A DNA stretch of 64,000 bases from Asterella californica (GCA_036924285.1 JAYKYS010000007.1:1674001-1738000), one strand, 5' to 3'; positions 54,693-64,000 are shown, counted from the stretch's first letter. Notes: generated from the letters alone by a model not told the origin. A program made the numbers and translations.

Positions 54693-55955
54693 ATAAGCAA
54701 AGCCCAGAAGACCAGGGACTTGTCCAAACTTAGTAAGTGCTCAATATGCTATATTAAGAAATAGCATGTCCAGTTTAATTTTAGATCAGTGACCATGTGG
54801 CAGAGTAGGCAACGCATGGTAAACAAGGTAGATGACTAAAGCTGGAAAGGGAACGATGTGCATGTGGGGTGGCAGCCTCCTGACAACGCCCATCTCTCCC
54901 TGACGGTCACCTCCTCTGTTTTCTCGTGGTAGATGGTTAAGTAGGATCGAAGAGTAGGAAATTGAACTTGTGTGGAGAACTGAGTTCTGCACACACATTC
55001 CAATCTTACGGTGCAGACAGATTAGACACACAGGGGAGTCTTCGAAGAAACTGGCTGCCTGCACACACATTTTATCTTACGGTGCAGGAGACAGATTAGA
55101 CACTAGAGGTACACAGTGTACACTACACTCGATGTTGGAATAAGGAGATAACGTAGGAAGAAGTCTGCATTCTCTTACCACCAGCAGCGATTCGGAGATG
55201 TAGATGAGTAGTGGGCAGTCTAGGAGCAGGGAACGGCATCCTCGTGCAGTCCTGCTGGTTAGACTGATGTGTCGAGGAGTAGGAGCAGACAGTAGAGGGA
55301 GTGAGCTTATGTATCTTCTTCTCGGGGAATGGATTGCTGATTTGAGTGCAGAAGCTTTGCTCGTGTCTTCTGGATGGTGGGTTCCTTGAATTCGCTCCCA
55401 ATTGTGCATGGAAAGTGTTCTTCTTGAGTGGCGGTGACTGTCAGCAGCTGTGGAAGTGTAGCTTGACTCGTTCAGTAGAGCACTTGGGATCTACGTACGA
55501 ACGGTCTTCTGGGTAAGGGATCCCAGAAGACAGAGCAGTCAGAGCAGCAAAGTGAAGAAGAAAGAAGCCTTCTTCCCACAGCAGAAGACGACATCCTCGA
55601 GTAGAAGACGGTGCAACAGTACTCACGTTTGTTGTCTTCCTCTCCAAACTATTACAAGCAGGGATGGCTTGTTAGTCAGGATCCGGACTAGAAGCCTGTC
55701 GGAATCTTAATTTACTCTTTTCATCTTGTTTTTCTCTTGTTTGGATTTTCTCATCTTCCTCATCTTCTCCCATCTTCCCCATCTTCTTACCTTCTTCTAG
55801 TGAGCTTCCGAGACTTCTATTGAGCTTCCGTGAAGATGAATGTCGTTGTAGTGCTGCAGGAAGACAACTTCCGTAGGCAGAAGCCTGGGAAGGCTACAGG
55901 GGGCATACACCCTGTGATTTATCTAACCCGTTGAAATGTGAGTGTGAGAATAAGG
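54693..55955. other. non-coding body of the GAAGAC-rich element
   Basis: Short frames on both strands, none credible. Contains a diverged direct repeat: CTGCACACACATT..TCTTACGGTGCAG..ACAGATTAGACAC occurs near 54986-55030 and 55058-55100. Confidence 0.45.
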
Positions 55956-56355
55956 TGTAACGACCGTTGCTAGTCGACTTCTGCGAAGCCGGGCAGCCTT
56001 CTGGAGGTGCGAGAAGACGAGTTGAACCCCCAGAAGACAAGAATCGCTTCGGGAAGACGGTATCGAGAAGACCGGAAGAAGCAATCTGGAAGCAGGAAGA
56101 TCGTCTTCCCGAGCTTCTCTGTGAATAGTTGTGTGATATTGTAATTGGTAGTTGTTTGTTTAGTTCCAGAGCACCATTTGGCGTGTTTGGAAGACGTGTG
56201 GTTTTGTGAGAAGACGGGCTCTTTAGGCAAAACCCGTGTGTTTGTGTGTTTGAGCAGATCCTAGAACTTAGAGCAGCGATTACTTACGTAAATCCTCTGT
56301 GGGAACGATATCTTGTATACTAAATGGGCAAAAGGAGTAATCCTGCGTCACTACA
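55956..56355 (+). repeat. right LTR of the GAAGAC-rich element
   Basis: 400 bp from TGTAACGACCGTTGC to GTCACTACA, with TG..CA ends. It begins with the same ten bases as the young gypsy LTR in its own sense (TGTAACGACC). Confidence 0.6.
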
Positions 56356-56360
56356 ATTTT

Positions 56361-56485
56361 TTTCTATTTTTTTATTAGCAAGTTCTAATCCTTTTGTTCG
56401 AATTTCATTTGTTTGTACTAAATCACTTGCGGAATTAAATCCTGTTTTATAAGATCTTATATTAGCTATACATCCTCTTTGCATT
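56361..56485 (-). pseudogene. 3' tail of an unidentified mitochondrial-type frame (copy 2)
   Basis: Inverted copy of 20660-20773. The match extends to about 56530 (CTCCCTTACACGCCTACG). Confidence 0.35.
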
Positions 56486-56530
56486 TATGCTTCATACAGC
56501 TCCATTTCATTCTCAAAACTCCCTTACACG

Positions 56531-57208
56531 CCTACGCACCGGAAATGGCTTGACGATTTCCGTGCACGAGCATTATAAGGAGAGGCACGTAGTGCAAAGA
56601 ACCTTCTTTCTCAGCCATTTCGGCAAAGAGTGTCCTTCAAATACTCGACCAAAGAGAGAGGGCATTCTAGATTCATTTGCAAATTTTGTGTCACGAATAG
56701 AAGCCGCCTACTTTCATGTGGTGCGGATACACCTGTTCCCATTGTGACCCCCCCTCAAAAGACTACACAGGATCATTACGGTATATTGTATTGAGCGACG
56801 CTTCTCACTCGGGGTTGTCCGGAATATTGATGTATAGGCTGAACCCTTTCAGTCTTCTTTGTTGCCCAATTTGAACCATCTACACCCGGACACCATAATG
56901 ACTGCCAGGCACGTAGTGCGCGAGGAGCCTGTTCGGACCTGATAGCCGGGACTAGTGACTAATTCACGTTGGAGTTTGTAGGTCTTTTAAGGTCTCCAGA
57001 CTTCCATGCCACCATCAGTTCTTGGCAATCGTTGACTTCTTTTTTTGTTTTTTCGTGTTCATTTTTTCGTCAGCCTGCTTGCGCCGAGCTGCCCTCAGAC
57101 TTGCTTCGATCTCAGATTTATACTTTGAAAAAACAAAATATTTTTTTGTGATGCGTCCTCCCGCGCCCTCATCGAGAAATAATCAAGCTCATAAACATAG
57201 GCAAATTG
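56531..57208. other. mitochondrial-type spacer, no gene supported
   Basis: Mitochondrial repeat phrases recur (GAAATGGCTTGACGATTTCC). A phrase GCGGATACACCTGTTCCCATT at about 56725 recalls 5S rRNA but the rest does not fit. Confidence 0.35.
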
Positions 57209-57598
57209 TCATTTACCAAATGTAGTGCCCAGTGGGTCTATAACCCTAGAAGGTTTATTTCCGTGGGGAGTAGTATGGAAGTGGCGGCTGGTCTTATAAA
57301 AGTGATCAAACAGCACATCTGATTTGCTGAGATAATGGTTAGGTATTGGCGTTAGCTCAACAGCTATTTGCTCTTGCAGAGCAAATGCCCGGAGGTACTC
57401 TTCGAGCACCAGAGGAATACCCTCCCATGTGGGTGGAAGGCCTTCGCCTTCCAAGGCATCGGTCAATAAATTCGAACCTTGTGCCGGTCCGTTTAGTATG
57501 TGCCTTAACTTAGAATATACTATGACGAACACAAACAAGCCCTGGAATCGAACATCACGAACAAATCCGTGGTTTGAAAAATAAGCTAAACCAAACAG
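57209..57598 (-). CDS. unrecognised open frame in mitochondrial DNA
   Basis: About 130 codons if read from 57598; 110 from the first ATG at 57538. The sequence LPPTWEGIPLVLEEYLRAFA and IPNHYLSKSDVLFDHFYKT looks like protein, not random text. No membrane segment beyond a short VFVIVY. No family is recognised. It lies in NUMT between a spacer and atp8. It could be a plasmid-borne or lineage-specific mitochondrial gene. Confidence 0.4.
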   Translation of the reverse strand: MFGLAYFSNHGFVRDVRFQGLFVFVIVYSKLRHILNGPAQGSNLLTDALEGEGLPPTWEGIPLVLEEYLRAFALQEQIAVELTPIPNHYLSKSDVLFDHFYKTSRHFHTTPHGNKPSRVIDPLGTTFGK

Positions 57599-58018
57599 CT
57601 ATCCTAAGTTCAATCCTAGAATTAAGGACATCAAAAAGGACTCCTTGAATAATTGATCCATGGAAATACATTGAAATAACAGGTATTGGAAAATATTAGA
57701 GCCAAAAATAATGTGTGAGAGCCGTAGTCAAAAGACTTTTCTTGTAACTGTCAAAAAAAGAGAGAAAAATTACGTATAGCAAAATACACACAGTAGGAAT
57801 ATAGCAAAAATCCACTTGATCTTTTAACACTCGGGGAAAAGAACCAAGAATAGGAAAGAAGTCAATGGAAGTCAGGTACGCTAAAATTAGAGCTCTCCAA
57901 CAACCGCCCCACTTGGTTCACTTGTTAAACTCATGTTCTGCCCTACATAGTCATTGCTCTGCTACGCGCCTACTTTTTCCTGCGATACCAGTTGTTTTTT
58001 TAGTAGGATAAAAGGCCA
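57599..58018. other. mitochondrial spacer, no gene seen
   Basis: AT-rich; no credible frame. Confidence 0.35.
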
Positions 58019-58126
58019 TTCAGTATTGGTAAAAACCAATACTGAATACAAGACAAAATAGAAAGTAATATAAAACAAACATAACCAAAGGAATTGTGTC
58101 AAATACGTAAATTGATCTAGTTGAGG
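58019..58126 (-). pseudogene. atp8: mitochondrial atp8 5' fragment (copy 2)
   Basis: Inverted copy of 31199-31305, reading PQLDQFTYLTQFLWLCLFYI and ending NTE. It keeps Asp where copy 1 has Asn. The text after NTE is unrelated to atp8 and differs from copy 1. Confidence 0.8.
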
Positions 58127-58885
58127 CCGAAGATGTAGGACCTTAGTTCTACATAAGATTTTTTTTCTTTTTGTGACATAGTATAGCGCTCCCACGTAAT
58201 GGATTAAAACTATAATTATATTTGGAAAATAATTGACTAAAGCTCATTTTTATTTTTTTATTTTTTTAGTATTTCTGTAACTTAATTTGTTTGCTTATAG
58301 AGCCCTTCAGACTAAGCAGCGCCCTCATTCAGTTTCATGAGGGCCGTAGGGCATACTAATTGCTAGAGAGTGCGGAGAACAAAATGATTTTTTTGTGTTG
58401 CGTCCAGCCTTCTCGTCTTTCAACTTGAACCCCCCTGGATGGTTAAATAGGACTGAAGTCGGCGAGACTCGTTCAGTCCGCGAACAAAAACAACCCAAGC
58501 TTTCTCATTTTCGAGAGCTTAAGATAACCGTGCAGCCGTAAGCCGCAGGCCCATAGGGCATAAAATGAAAGAAAAAAAAATATATCAATTTTTGTTTTAT
58601 TTTCGACCCTCTCCCGGCCCGGCACGGCTGAAGGCGCTCTGGTATCGGCTAAAGCCCGAACTCTATGGCCAAAGGGCGCGATACTATAGGGAGAGGTGCT
58701 ACGCACTTTGTGGGTCCGAAGGACCGAAGGCCAGACATGGCTTGTAGATTTTGTTCTTTGCCTTTACGAAAGTAGGGTTAAGCCCTGTAAAGCCAAAGAA
58801 GTCTCCTTCAGACCCTACAAAAATTTTGTTTACTCTTGAACCTCAATTTACCATTTTATGATGACATAGGACTTTATGATGATAT
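58127..58885. other. mitochondrial spacer, no gene seen
   Basis: Repeat-rich spacer with TTCGAGAGC, GGGTCCGAAGGACCGAAGG and similar phrases. Short frames near 58473-58747 are composed of these repeats. Confidence 0.4.
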
Positions 58886-59239
58886 TTAAACACGACGTTT
58901 TTTAGGGGGTCAGCATCCATTATGTGGCGTTGGGGTTACATCACGAATTTTGCTAATAATAAGACCTCATAGTTTTAAACCACATAGCGAAGATTCCTTT
59001 TCATAACCTAATCCTTTGATTCTCACTTCAACAAACTTAAATCCAAGTTGAATGGCAACTCGTGCAGCATTTTCTGCAGTTGCTTGAGCAGCATAATTGG
59101 TTGAGCGACGAGATCCCTTAAACCCCACTGAACCTGAGGATGACCAAGTTTTTGTATTTCCGTTATAATCTGTTAAAGTAATAATTGTATAAGCAAAAGT
59201 TGATTGAATATAAGCAATACTATGTTTTTTTTTTTGCAT
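58886..59239 (-). pseudogene. rps11: mitochondrial rps11 with two in-frame TGA codons
   Basis: Small-subunit ribosomal protein S11. The frame starts at 59239 and is open for 90 codons, including TWSSSGSVGFKGSRRSTNYA and ENAARVAIQLGFKFVEVRIKG. It then meets TGA at 58969 and, after GLIISKIRDVTPTPHNGC, a second TGA at 58912 before PPKKRRV and the true stop at 58886. The second TGA sits where this protein family has a strictly conserved Arg (CGA to TGA). The frame is otherwise full length (118 codons), so the decay is by point change only. Confidence 0.92.
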
Positions 59240-59365
59240 GAGTGTTTATTGAATGTTTTTGGTGTTGTTTGATATCATCGATTTTGTCTTTTTATGATCC
59301 ATCTAATCCGTTTACTAATTACAAAGATATTTTGTACAAACTGAAAATAACAAATAAATTTATTA

Positions 59366-59743
59366 TCAACTTCTAATCAAAACGTATCTTAATTTGCGAC
59401 AAGTCTTAGCATTAGAATGAGTTCGTTGGCCGCGTAAGGGTAATCGTGCATTATGGCGAAACCCACGATAACAAAACCAATACTTATTAATCATTTGATG
59501 TCTCTCTGAATGACTCTCTTCAATTCTGAATCAACTAAATAATTTTGACTTATTACTTTTAGTTAATTTATTAACTAAAAATAATACAAATTGATACTTA
59601 GTTAACTTATTAACCTTAATGGTATCGCTGAGGTATTGATCACAAACTTGAATAGCCTTTTTAGGGCCAATTCCAAAGATTCGAGTTAAGGTAATTTTTA
59701 CTTGTTTATTGGAATTTAAATTAGTTCTTAAAAGATATGACAT
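59366..59743 (-). pseudogene. rps13: mitochondrial rps13 with stops and frameshifts
   Basis: Small-subunit protein S13. It starts MSYLLRTNLNSNKQVKITLT, then IFGIGPKKAIQVCDQ. It is disturbed around residues 40-65 by a local duplication (VNKLTK twice). In one frame it continues [14 protein letters not shown], then TGA at 59493 where Arg is expected. A 2-nt shift follows, and the end [19 protein letters not shown] to RYVLIRS is read in another frame. Clear pseudogene. Confidence 0.92.
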
Positions 59744-60045
59744 GATTTTTTTCCTTGTCTTTTATGTATAATTTCGTTTCGATATTGTATACCCTTCCCT
59801 TTATAAACTTCAGGAGGTTTACAACTTTTGACAATAGCAGCAAATTGAGTTACTTTTTGGTGATCCATTCTAGTACAACAAATGAGATTAGGCTTTAAGC
59901 AAAAAACGCGAACTGAAGGTGTAACTTGAAGTCGAATCTCATGACTAAATCCTAATTTTAAATATAAAATAGAGCCTTGTGCGTTAGTACTGGCTTTGTA
60001 TCCAACTCCAATTATTTCCAAAAAACAAAAGAATTTGGCTTCCAT
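59728..60045 (-). CDS. rpl6: mitochondrial rpl6, nearly intact
   Basis: Large-subunit protein L6. The frame from ATG at 60045 (MEAKFFCFLEIIGVGYKAS) reads through LGFSHEIRLQVTPSVRVF and PPEVYKGKGIQYRNEIIHK, all conserved L6 features. At about 105 codons it is close to the short mitochondrial form in bryophytes, as I recall it. A small shift near the stop adds SCHIF and makes it overlap rps13 by 16 bp. Least damaged protein gene in the NUMT, but its context argues against function. Confidence 0.85.
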   Translation of the reverse strand: MEAKFFCFLEIIGVGYKASTNAQGSILYLKLGFSHEIRLQVTPSVRVFCLKPNLICCTRMDHQKVTQFAAIVKSCKPPEVYKGKGIQYRNEIIHKRQGKKSCHIF

Positions 60046-60055
60046 AAACTTGACT

Positions 60056-60240
60056 TTATTTAAAAAAAAAAACTTGGCATAGAATCTCACCGCCACCAAA
60101 ATTGCTTTTTTGTGCTTCAGGATCACATATCAAATTTCCCTTTGAAGTGGATAAGACGGTTATACCAAGTCCTTCCCCTTTTTTTTGATAAATGATTTTT
60201 TGATGAATAAATTCGAAAACCTGATTTAGATATTGTTTTC
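60056..60240 (-). pseudogene. rps8: mitochondrial rps8 3' fragment
   Basis: Small-subunit protein S8. About 60 codons in one frame: VFEFIHQKIIYQKKGEGLGI then TVLSTSKGN and GGEILCQVF, the typical C-terminal end of S8, ending in TAA at 60056. An extra Gly suggests a 3-nt insertion. The 5' half is absent; upstream text is unrelated. Confidence 0.85.
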
Positions 60241-61159
60241 ATTTTTTTTATTACACCTATTCCAGAAGAATATTACTTTAAGACTATTCTCAAGCTTCCG
60301 TCTGCTTCCTGAGAGAATCTGTGAATATAACCCTCATTGTACAAAATTCTACAAAAATCCCAACAAAGACGTGAAACGAAAACACGAGGTATAATTTTAC
60401 AAGCAGAGCAGACAAAGCGTTTTTTTCTCTTGCTTATTTTTTTGAAAGCTCAAAAGAACACCCTTTTGAGCTTTTTGAGCTTTTAGCACCTCTCCTTAGA
60501 GTCTCGTGCCTTTGGCGACCATAGGGTTCGGAAAAATCTTGGTTTTTCGCTCTATTCCTAATTCAGCTATTAGATTTTCTGTGGAGAAAGTTTAGTGCGT
60601 AGTAAACAAATGTTCGAATCATAAGCGAGAGAAAAAACGTATTTTATTCTCTCAGCGCCTCGTATACTTGGCAGGTTGAGAGGCAGTAAAAGACCTATGG
60701 GTACTTGAAAAGCTAACCTTTGTTCTATTGGCTACTGTAGCGTCTTTTGACTTTCACTCAACAGTATACTCAGTATATCCCTTTGAGGCTGCAAGCCAAG
60801 CATTGTATTGCGCTTGAAGTCTTTAGAAAGGTTTTCAAGTAGAATAAAATTGCCTGTTCTATATTTCGAGGTCCGAAGGTCGAGACCAGCGTGCTTCGGG
60901 AAGACAGACCCGTCGTAGACTCAGAGATAGAACCTATGAACGACTGGTTGCTCCGAAGACGACCTCAATATATGTGCTTGTATCTGTGTCTTCGTTTAGC
61001 AGCATGCTATACTCTCCTAGGCTTTCGTCGGATTGCTTTTGCTTATAGCGTCGGATGAGCTGCTAGCATTACGTGCGTGATTTGCAACTCGCACGGCGTC
61101 TGTTGCCTGATCATTTTGATCTGAGGACGCGTGTCTAATATATCGTGAAATGACGCACA
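60241..61159. other. mitochondrial-type spacer, no gene seen
   Basis: Includes repeat phrases near 60460-60500 (TTTTGAGCTTTTTGAGC). The rRNA match begins at about 61160. Confidence 0.35.
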
Positions 61160-61369
61160 GTTCAGCCTTGCGACCGTACTTCCCAGGCGGAGTGTTTAAC
61201 ATGTTAGCGCAGCCCCTGATAATGACATATTTTTCACGATTGTTGGAACTTGAAGAAAACAATCGAGTCACACTCCCTTTGAAATAATTTAAGCATTGAG
61301 CCGAGCTTAAGTCAGACCAAAAGAGTGCGATATCAGTAGACCAAGAATGAACACTCATCGTTTACAGCA

Positions 61370-61401
<32 letters not shown>

Positions 61402-62200
61402 TCCATGCTTTCGCACTTTAGCGTTAGTTAAAGAACCAGAAAGCTGCCTTCGCTTTTGGCGTTCCTTCGTATATTTTTGCATTTTATCGCTACACATGAA
61501 ATTCCCCTTTCCTCTATGCCTTACTCTAGTAAATTGGTTTTGAAAGCATTCCTCCAGTTGAGCTGACGACTTTCACTTTCAACTGGATTCACCGTCTACG
61601 TGCCCTTTACGCCTAGTCATTCCGAATAACACTTGCCCCCAGTCTTACCGCGGCTGCTGGCACACAGTTAGCCGGGGCTTCTTCTTCGATTCTTGTCATA
61701 ATCGCATACTCGACGAAAGAGTACAAGCTGCATTGCCCTTCTTACACTCATGCCATATTGCTGGATCAAGCTTTCGCCCATTGTCCAAGATTCCCCACTG
61801 CAGCCTCCCTGGGAGTCTGGGCCGTGTCTCAGTCCCAGTGCGACGGATCGTCCTAACAAACCCGCTAAGCGTCGTTGGCTTGGTCAGCCTTTACCTAACC
61901 AACTACCTGATGCTTTATAGGCTCATCAAACAGCGCCTTTTAGCTTTCATTTATTCGGGATTTGACCCAAACTGTTTGGCAGATTCTCACATATTACTCG
62001 CCCGTTCGTCACTTTGGTTTCAACGGTTCTCACGGTTGATCGGAGGCCGCAGGCTCAACTGATTCAAAGTTGAGCAGCTCAGAGAAGAAAAAAGGTTTTC
62101 TTCTCCGAATGCAACCTTCAACACGTAAGGACGAAAACAACGTTCGACTTGCATGTGTTAAGCATATCGCTAGCGTTCATTCTGAGCCAGGATCAAACTC
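61160..62200 (-). pseudogene. rrn18: mitochondrial small-subunit rRNA, 5' two-thirds (copy 2)
   Basis: On the minus strand from GAGTTTGATCCTGGCTCAG (62200) through AACTGTGTGCCAGCAGCCGC, GGATTAGATACCCTGGTAG and ACACTCCGCCTGGGAAGTAC, to about E. coli 910. The first 440 nt are the inverted repeat partner of 45889-46335. It ends abruptly near 61160. The 3' part of the gene lies at 62977 on the opposite strand. Confidence 0.92.
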
Positions 62201-62976
62201 TTTTTTTAGTATGATTATTTAATTTACGCATAAATAGGATTTGAACCTATACAAACTTAAAATATAAATCATCTTGTGTATCACTAACCAATTAAGCATC
62301 CTACTAAGAAATAAGGTCCAAAACATCGCACAAATATTTTCATCCATTTTATATGATGCTTCATCTTCGGGTTTCAACCCTAAAAGCAAAAAATTTGATT
62401 GTTTTTTCGTTTTTATGGTAACAAAAAGAAAATCAAGATGTATATAGAAAGGGAGACAATCCAACCACAGGTTCCCTAACCTGTGGTTACCAGATTATTA
62501 GTTTGCAAAGTCAGAAATCCAACATTCCTTACGAGCCTCTGGTTAGCAAGTGTTTTAACCAAAGAAAGCCCTACGGGCCTTTGTTTAACCTACCGTGACC
62601 GGTACAAGAAAAGCTAGCACTCATGGACCCTGAGGGACCAGAGGTCAGTAACGACTACAAACAAATGAAAGGCTTAATATACCTCCTTCATGCTTAAATA
62701 ACAGAAGTTCTTCACGCTTATATAGCTTAATTACCTTACAGAACCAGTGAAGCCTAGCCAAAGCTTAACGTTATGGCATAATTCTGCATAAGAACTACCC
62801 AAATAGTTCTTATACCAAGTGCAAAAATAAGCTTGAGAAAGCTCTATGGATATGACCAAACAAGGTTGTCGGTATTCTCTGACGAACGAAGCTCTCAGAG
62901 CATTGTACACTTCACACTGAGTTCCTCAGTCTTAGTCAAAATGATTGACACGTGCTGTGCCATGTGCTGCACTCAC
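61761..62976 (-). repeat. 1.2-kb inverted repeat, right arm (rrn18 region)
   Basis: Inverted partner of 45105-46335. The spacer portion 62201-62976 has no gene I can name, but on the minus strand a T-arm-like TATAGGTTCAAATCCTAT near 62240 is better preserved than in the left arm. Confidence 0.82.
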
Positions 62977-63151
62977 AAGAAACTGCCAGTGATATACTGG
63001 AGGAAGGTGGGGATGACGTCAAGTCCGCATGGCCCTTATGGGCTGGGCTACACACGTGCTACAATGGCAATTATAATTGGAAGCAATGCTGTAAGGCGGA
63101 GCGAATCCAGAAAGATTGCCTAAGTTCGGATTGTTCTTTGCAACTCGAGAA

Positions 63152-63201
<50 letters not shown>

Positions 63202-63240
63202 AGTACTCGGGCCCTGTACAAACTGCCCGTCAAACCATGT
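62977..63240 (+). pseudogene. rrn18: mitochondrial small-subunit rRNA, 3' part
   Basis: Matches about E. coli 1170-1405: AAACTGCCAGTGATATACTG, GGAGGAAGGTGGGGATGACG, CTACACACGTGCTACAATGG, GGAATCGCTAGTAATCGCGG and CCCGTCAAACCATG. It ends before the anti-Shine-Dalgarno end of the molecule. It lies on the strand opposite to the neighbouring 5' part. The middle of the gene (about 910-1170) is not in the window. Confidence 0.92.
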
Positions 63241-63884
63241 AAAATGGTATCTACATAAGGTTCGAGAGGTATTTCAACACTTCCAACCTCCGAAATCTCA
63301 CCAGTTTTACTGGTTGAGGCAACATCCTTCACGCTGTTTCTTTCTTATGTCCAGTTGAAACATATGCGATTTGAATAAAGAAAAAAACGCCTTCTCAGTA
63401 TTAAGCCATCTTTTCCTATCTACTAAATCTAAAAGTATATACGTAATGCAGGACACCAGTGCAACCTGTAAAGTTAACAAACAATAAGAATTTCACACCT
63501 TTTACATGAATCATCAGAATTGCCCTTACGGGTCTCGTCCCCCTACGGACCTTGTGAAAAGGTTTGGAGTTCTGTAATAAATATTATAAATTCACTTTTA
63601 TTGAAGCAGAATTACTACACAAGTCTTTATCTCTACAAGACTAAGGTCTTTGTACCAAATTCGGGTCTAATGGTATTTTGAATGCATGACTTATGAATTC
63701 AATAATTTTATGGCAATCTTCAGGGGTTTTATCGTAAATAAAAAAGTAGATGCTTCTTCACCCTTTCTATAAATCACTTTTAGTGTATTCAATGGAAAAA
63801 AAATTTGTACGCAAACCCAACTTCTTTTTCATATTGAAATATCCTTTATATATGATAACTCATCTTTATATATGATTATTCATC
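63241..63884. other. spacer, no gene seen
   Basis: AT-rich, no credible frame. Present only in this arm: the left arm at 45100-45107 joins the polymerase remnant directly to the rRNA spacer. Confidence 0.35.
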
Positions 63885-64000
63885 AAACTTTGTCTCCTCA
63901 TCACATTGTCTAACCTATCTATATAAACTTGTACCCAATCTTCCTTGGTTATCAACTCCTTAAACACATAACAATTGGGTGTCGGGTAAAGTTGACATAA
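63885..64000 (-). pseudogene. inverted copy of the type-B DNA polymerase 3' end
   Basis: Read on the minus strand it matches 44990-45105 (CGACACCCAATTGTTATGTG, ATTGGGTACAAGTTTATATA). It runs off the window edge, so more of the polymerase copy may lie beyond. Confidence 0.7.

Larger units (their letters stand above)
53491..56355 (+). mobile_element. LTR retroelement remnant rich in GAAGAC
   Basis: Sits between the two ends of a broken ccmFN. It has a coiled-coil coding region, a long non-coding part, a purine-rich GTGAGAATAAGG and a 400-bp right LTR. No pol genes are visible, and the left LTR is missing. GAAGAC or its complement GTCTTC occurs about 32 times between 53620 and 56215. It may be a large non-autonomous element. 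Confidence 0.65.

Noticed and set aside
56700..56830. A second mitochondrial 5S rRNA
   Set aside because: Only one loop-like phrase (GATACACCTGTTCCCATT) fits. Stem strands and the 3' half do not, and a convincing rrn5 is at 30813.
61017..61358. 113-codon open frame on the minus strand
   Set aside because: It lies within the small-subunit rRNA and is a chance frame of rRNA sequence.
61733..62062. 109-codon frame at 61733-62062 and the similar one at 46026-46361
   Set aside because: Antisense chance frames over small-subunit rRNA, which explains their similarity to each other.
1..64000. The window as a functional mitochondrial chromosome
   Set aside because: Most mitochondrial frames have stops, shifts or missing halves, rRNAs are in pieces, and nuclear features (5S rRNA in a Mutator-like element, spliceosomal MSL exons, gypsy elements) are interleaved. 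An assembly join of true organelle DNA is still possible at single borders.
1..64000. CRISPR array or bacterial operon
   Set aside because: No regularly spaced direct repeats with unique spacers, and the gene content is eukaryotic and organellar.

Overview
The window looks like streptophyte nuclear DNA, most likely from a charophyte alga such as Chara or a relative; the species is an inference. It is a mosaic of decayed mitochondrial DNA (NUMTs), LTR retrotransposons, a 5S-rRNA-carrying DNA transposon and a broken nuclear gene. Pointers to a non-vascular streptophyte are a mitochondrial rps8-rpl6-rps13-rps11 cluster that still holds rpl6, a mitochondrial 5S rRNA, a tRNA-CAU just upstream of the large-subunit rRNA, an atp9 with a group II intron end, plant-type nuclear 5S rRNA genes, and a plant MSL (MscS-like) channel gene with spliceosomal introns. 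Nearly every mitochondrial reading frame has stops, frameshifts or truncations, so these pieces are not read as a working organelle genome. An assembly chimera cannot be excluded from sequence alone.

Layout. 1-2110: mitochondrial DNA with tRNA-Lys, tRNA-Leu and tRNA-Ser. 2110-4577: unidentified retroelement-like block with a 157-bp tandem repeat. 4578-5755: fragment of mitochondrial large-subunit rRNA plus flank. 5755-9335: dispersed repeat copy A with a copia-type LTR and primer-binding site. 9340-14470: decayed Ty3/gypsy element. 14480-19159: a Mutator-like element with about 1.5-kb inverted termini, each holding a 5S rRNA gene, flanked by a 9-bp target duplication. 19440-24990: inverted copies of the gypsy leader and of repeat A (copy B), separated by mitochondrial ccmFN, so 5.7-25 kb is one large imperfect palindrome. 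25.3-28.25 kb: two copies of a repeat carrying a tRNA-like gene with anticodon UGA. 28.9-32.5 kb: mitochondrial nad6, tRNAs, rrn5, atp8 and the 5' part of rrn26. 32497-41254: a young, almost intact Ty3/gypsy element, inserted into that NUMT. 41.25-46.3 kb: mitochondrial flank, atp9 with group II intron end, a type-B DNA polymerase remnant from a mitochondrial plasmid, and the 5' part of rrn18. 47.35-49.64 kb: exons of an MSL gene broken by a third tRNA-carrying repeat. 50.25-53.35 kb: repeat A copy C. 53.49-56.36 kb: an LTR element packed with the hexamer GAAGAC. 56.36-64 kb: more mitochondrial DNA, with atp8, the ribosomal-protein cluster and rrn18 in pieces on both strands.

The genes do not form a working pathway. 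The possibly functional units are the 5S rRNA genes, the tRNA and tRNA-like genes and the young gypsy element, whose gag has one stop. The rest is a record of organelle DNA transfer followed by transposition and inverted duplication. Copies of the same NUMT with and without an insertion let the order of several events be read directly.
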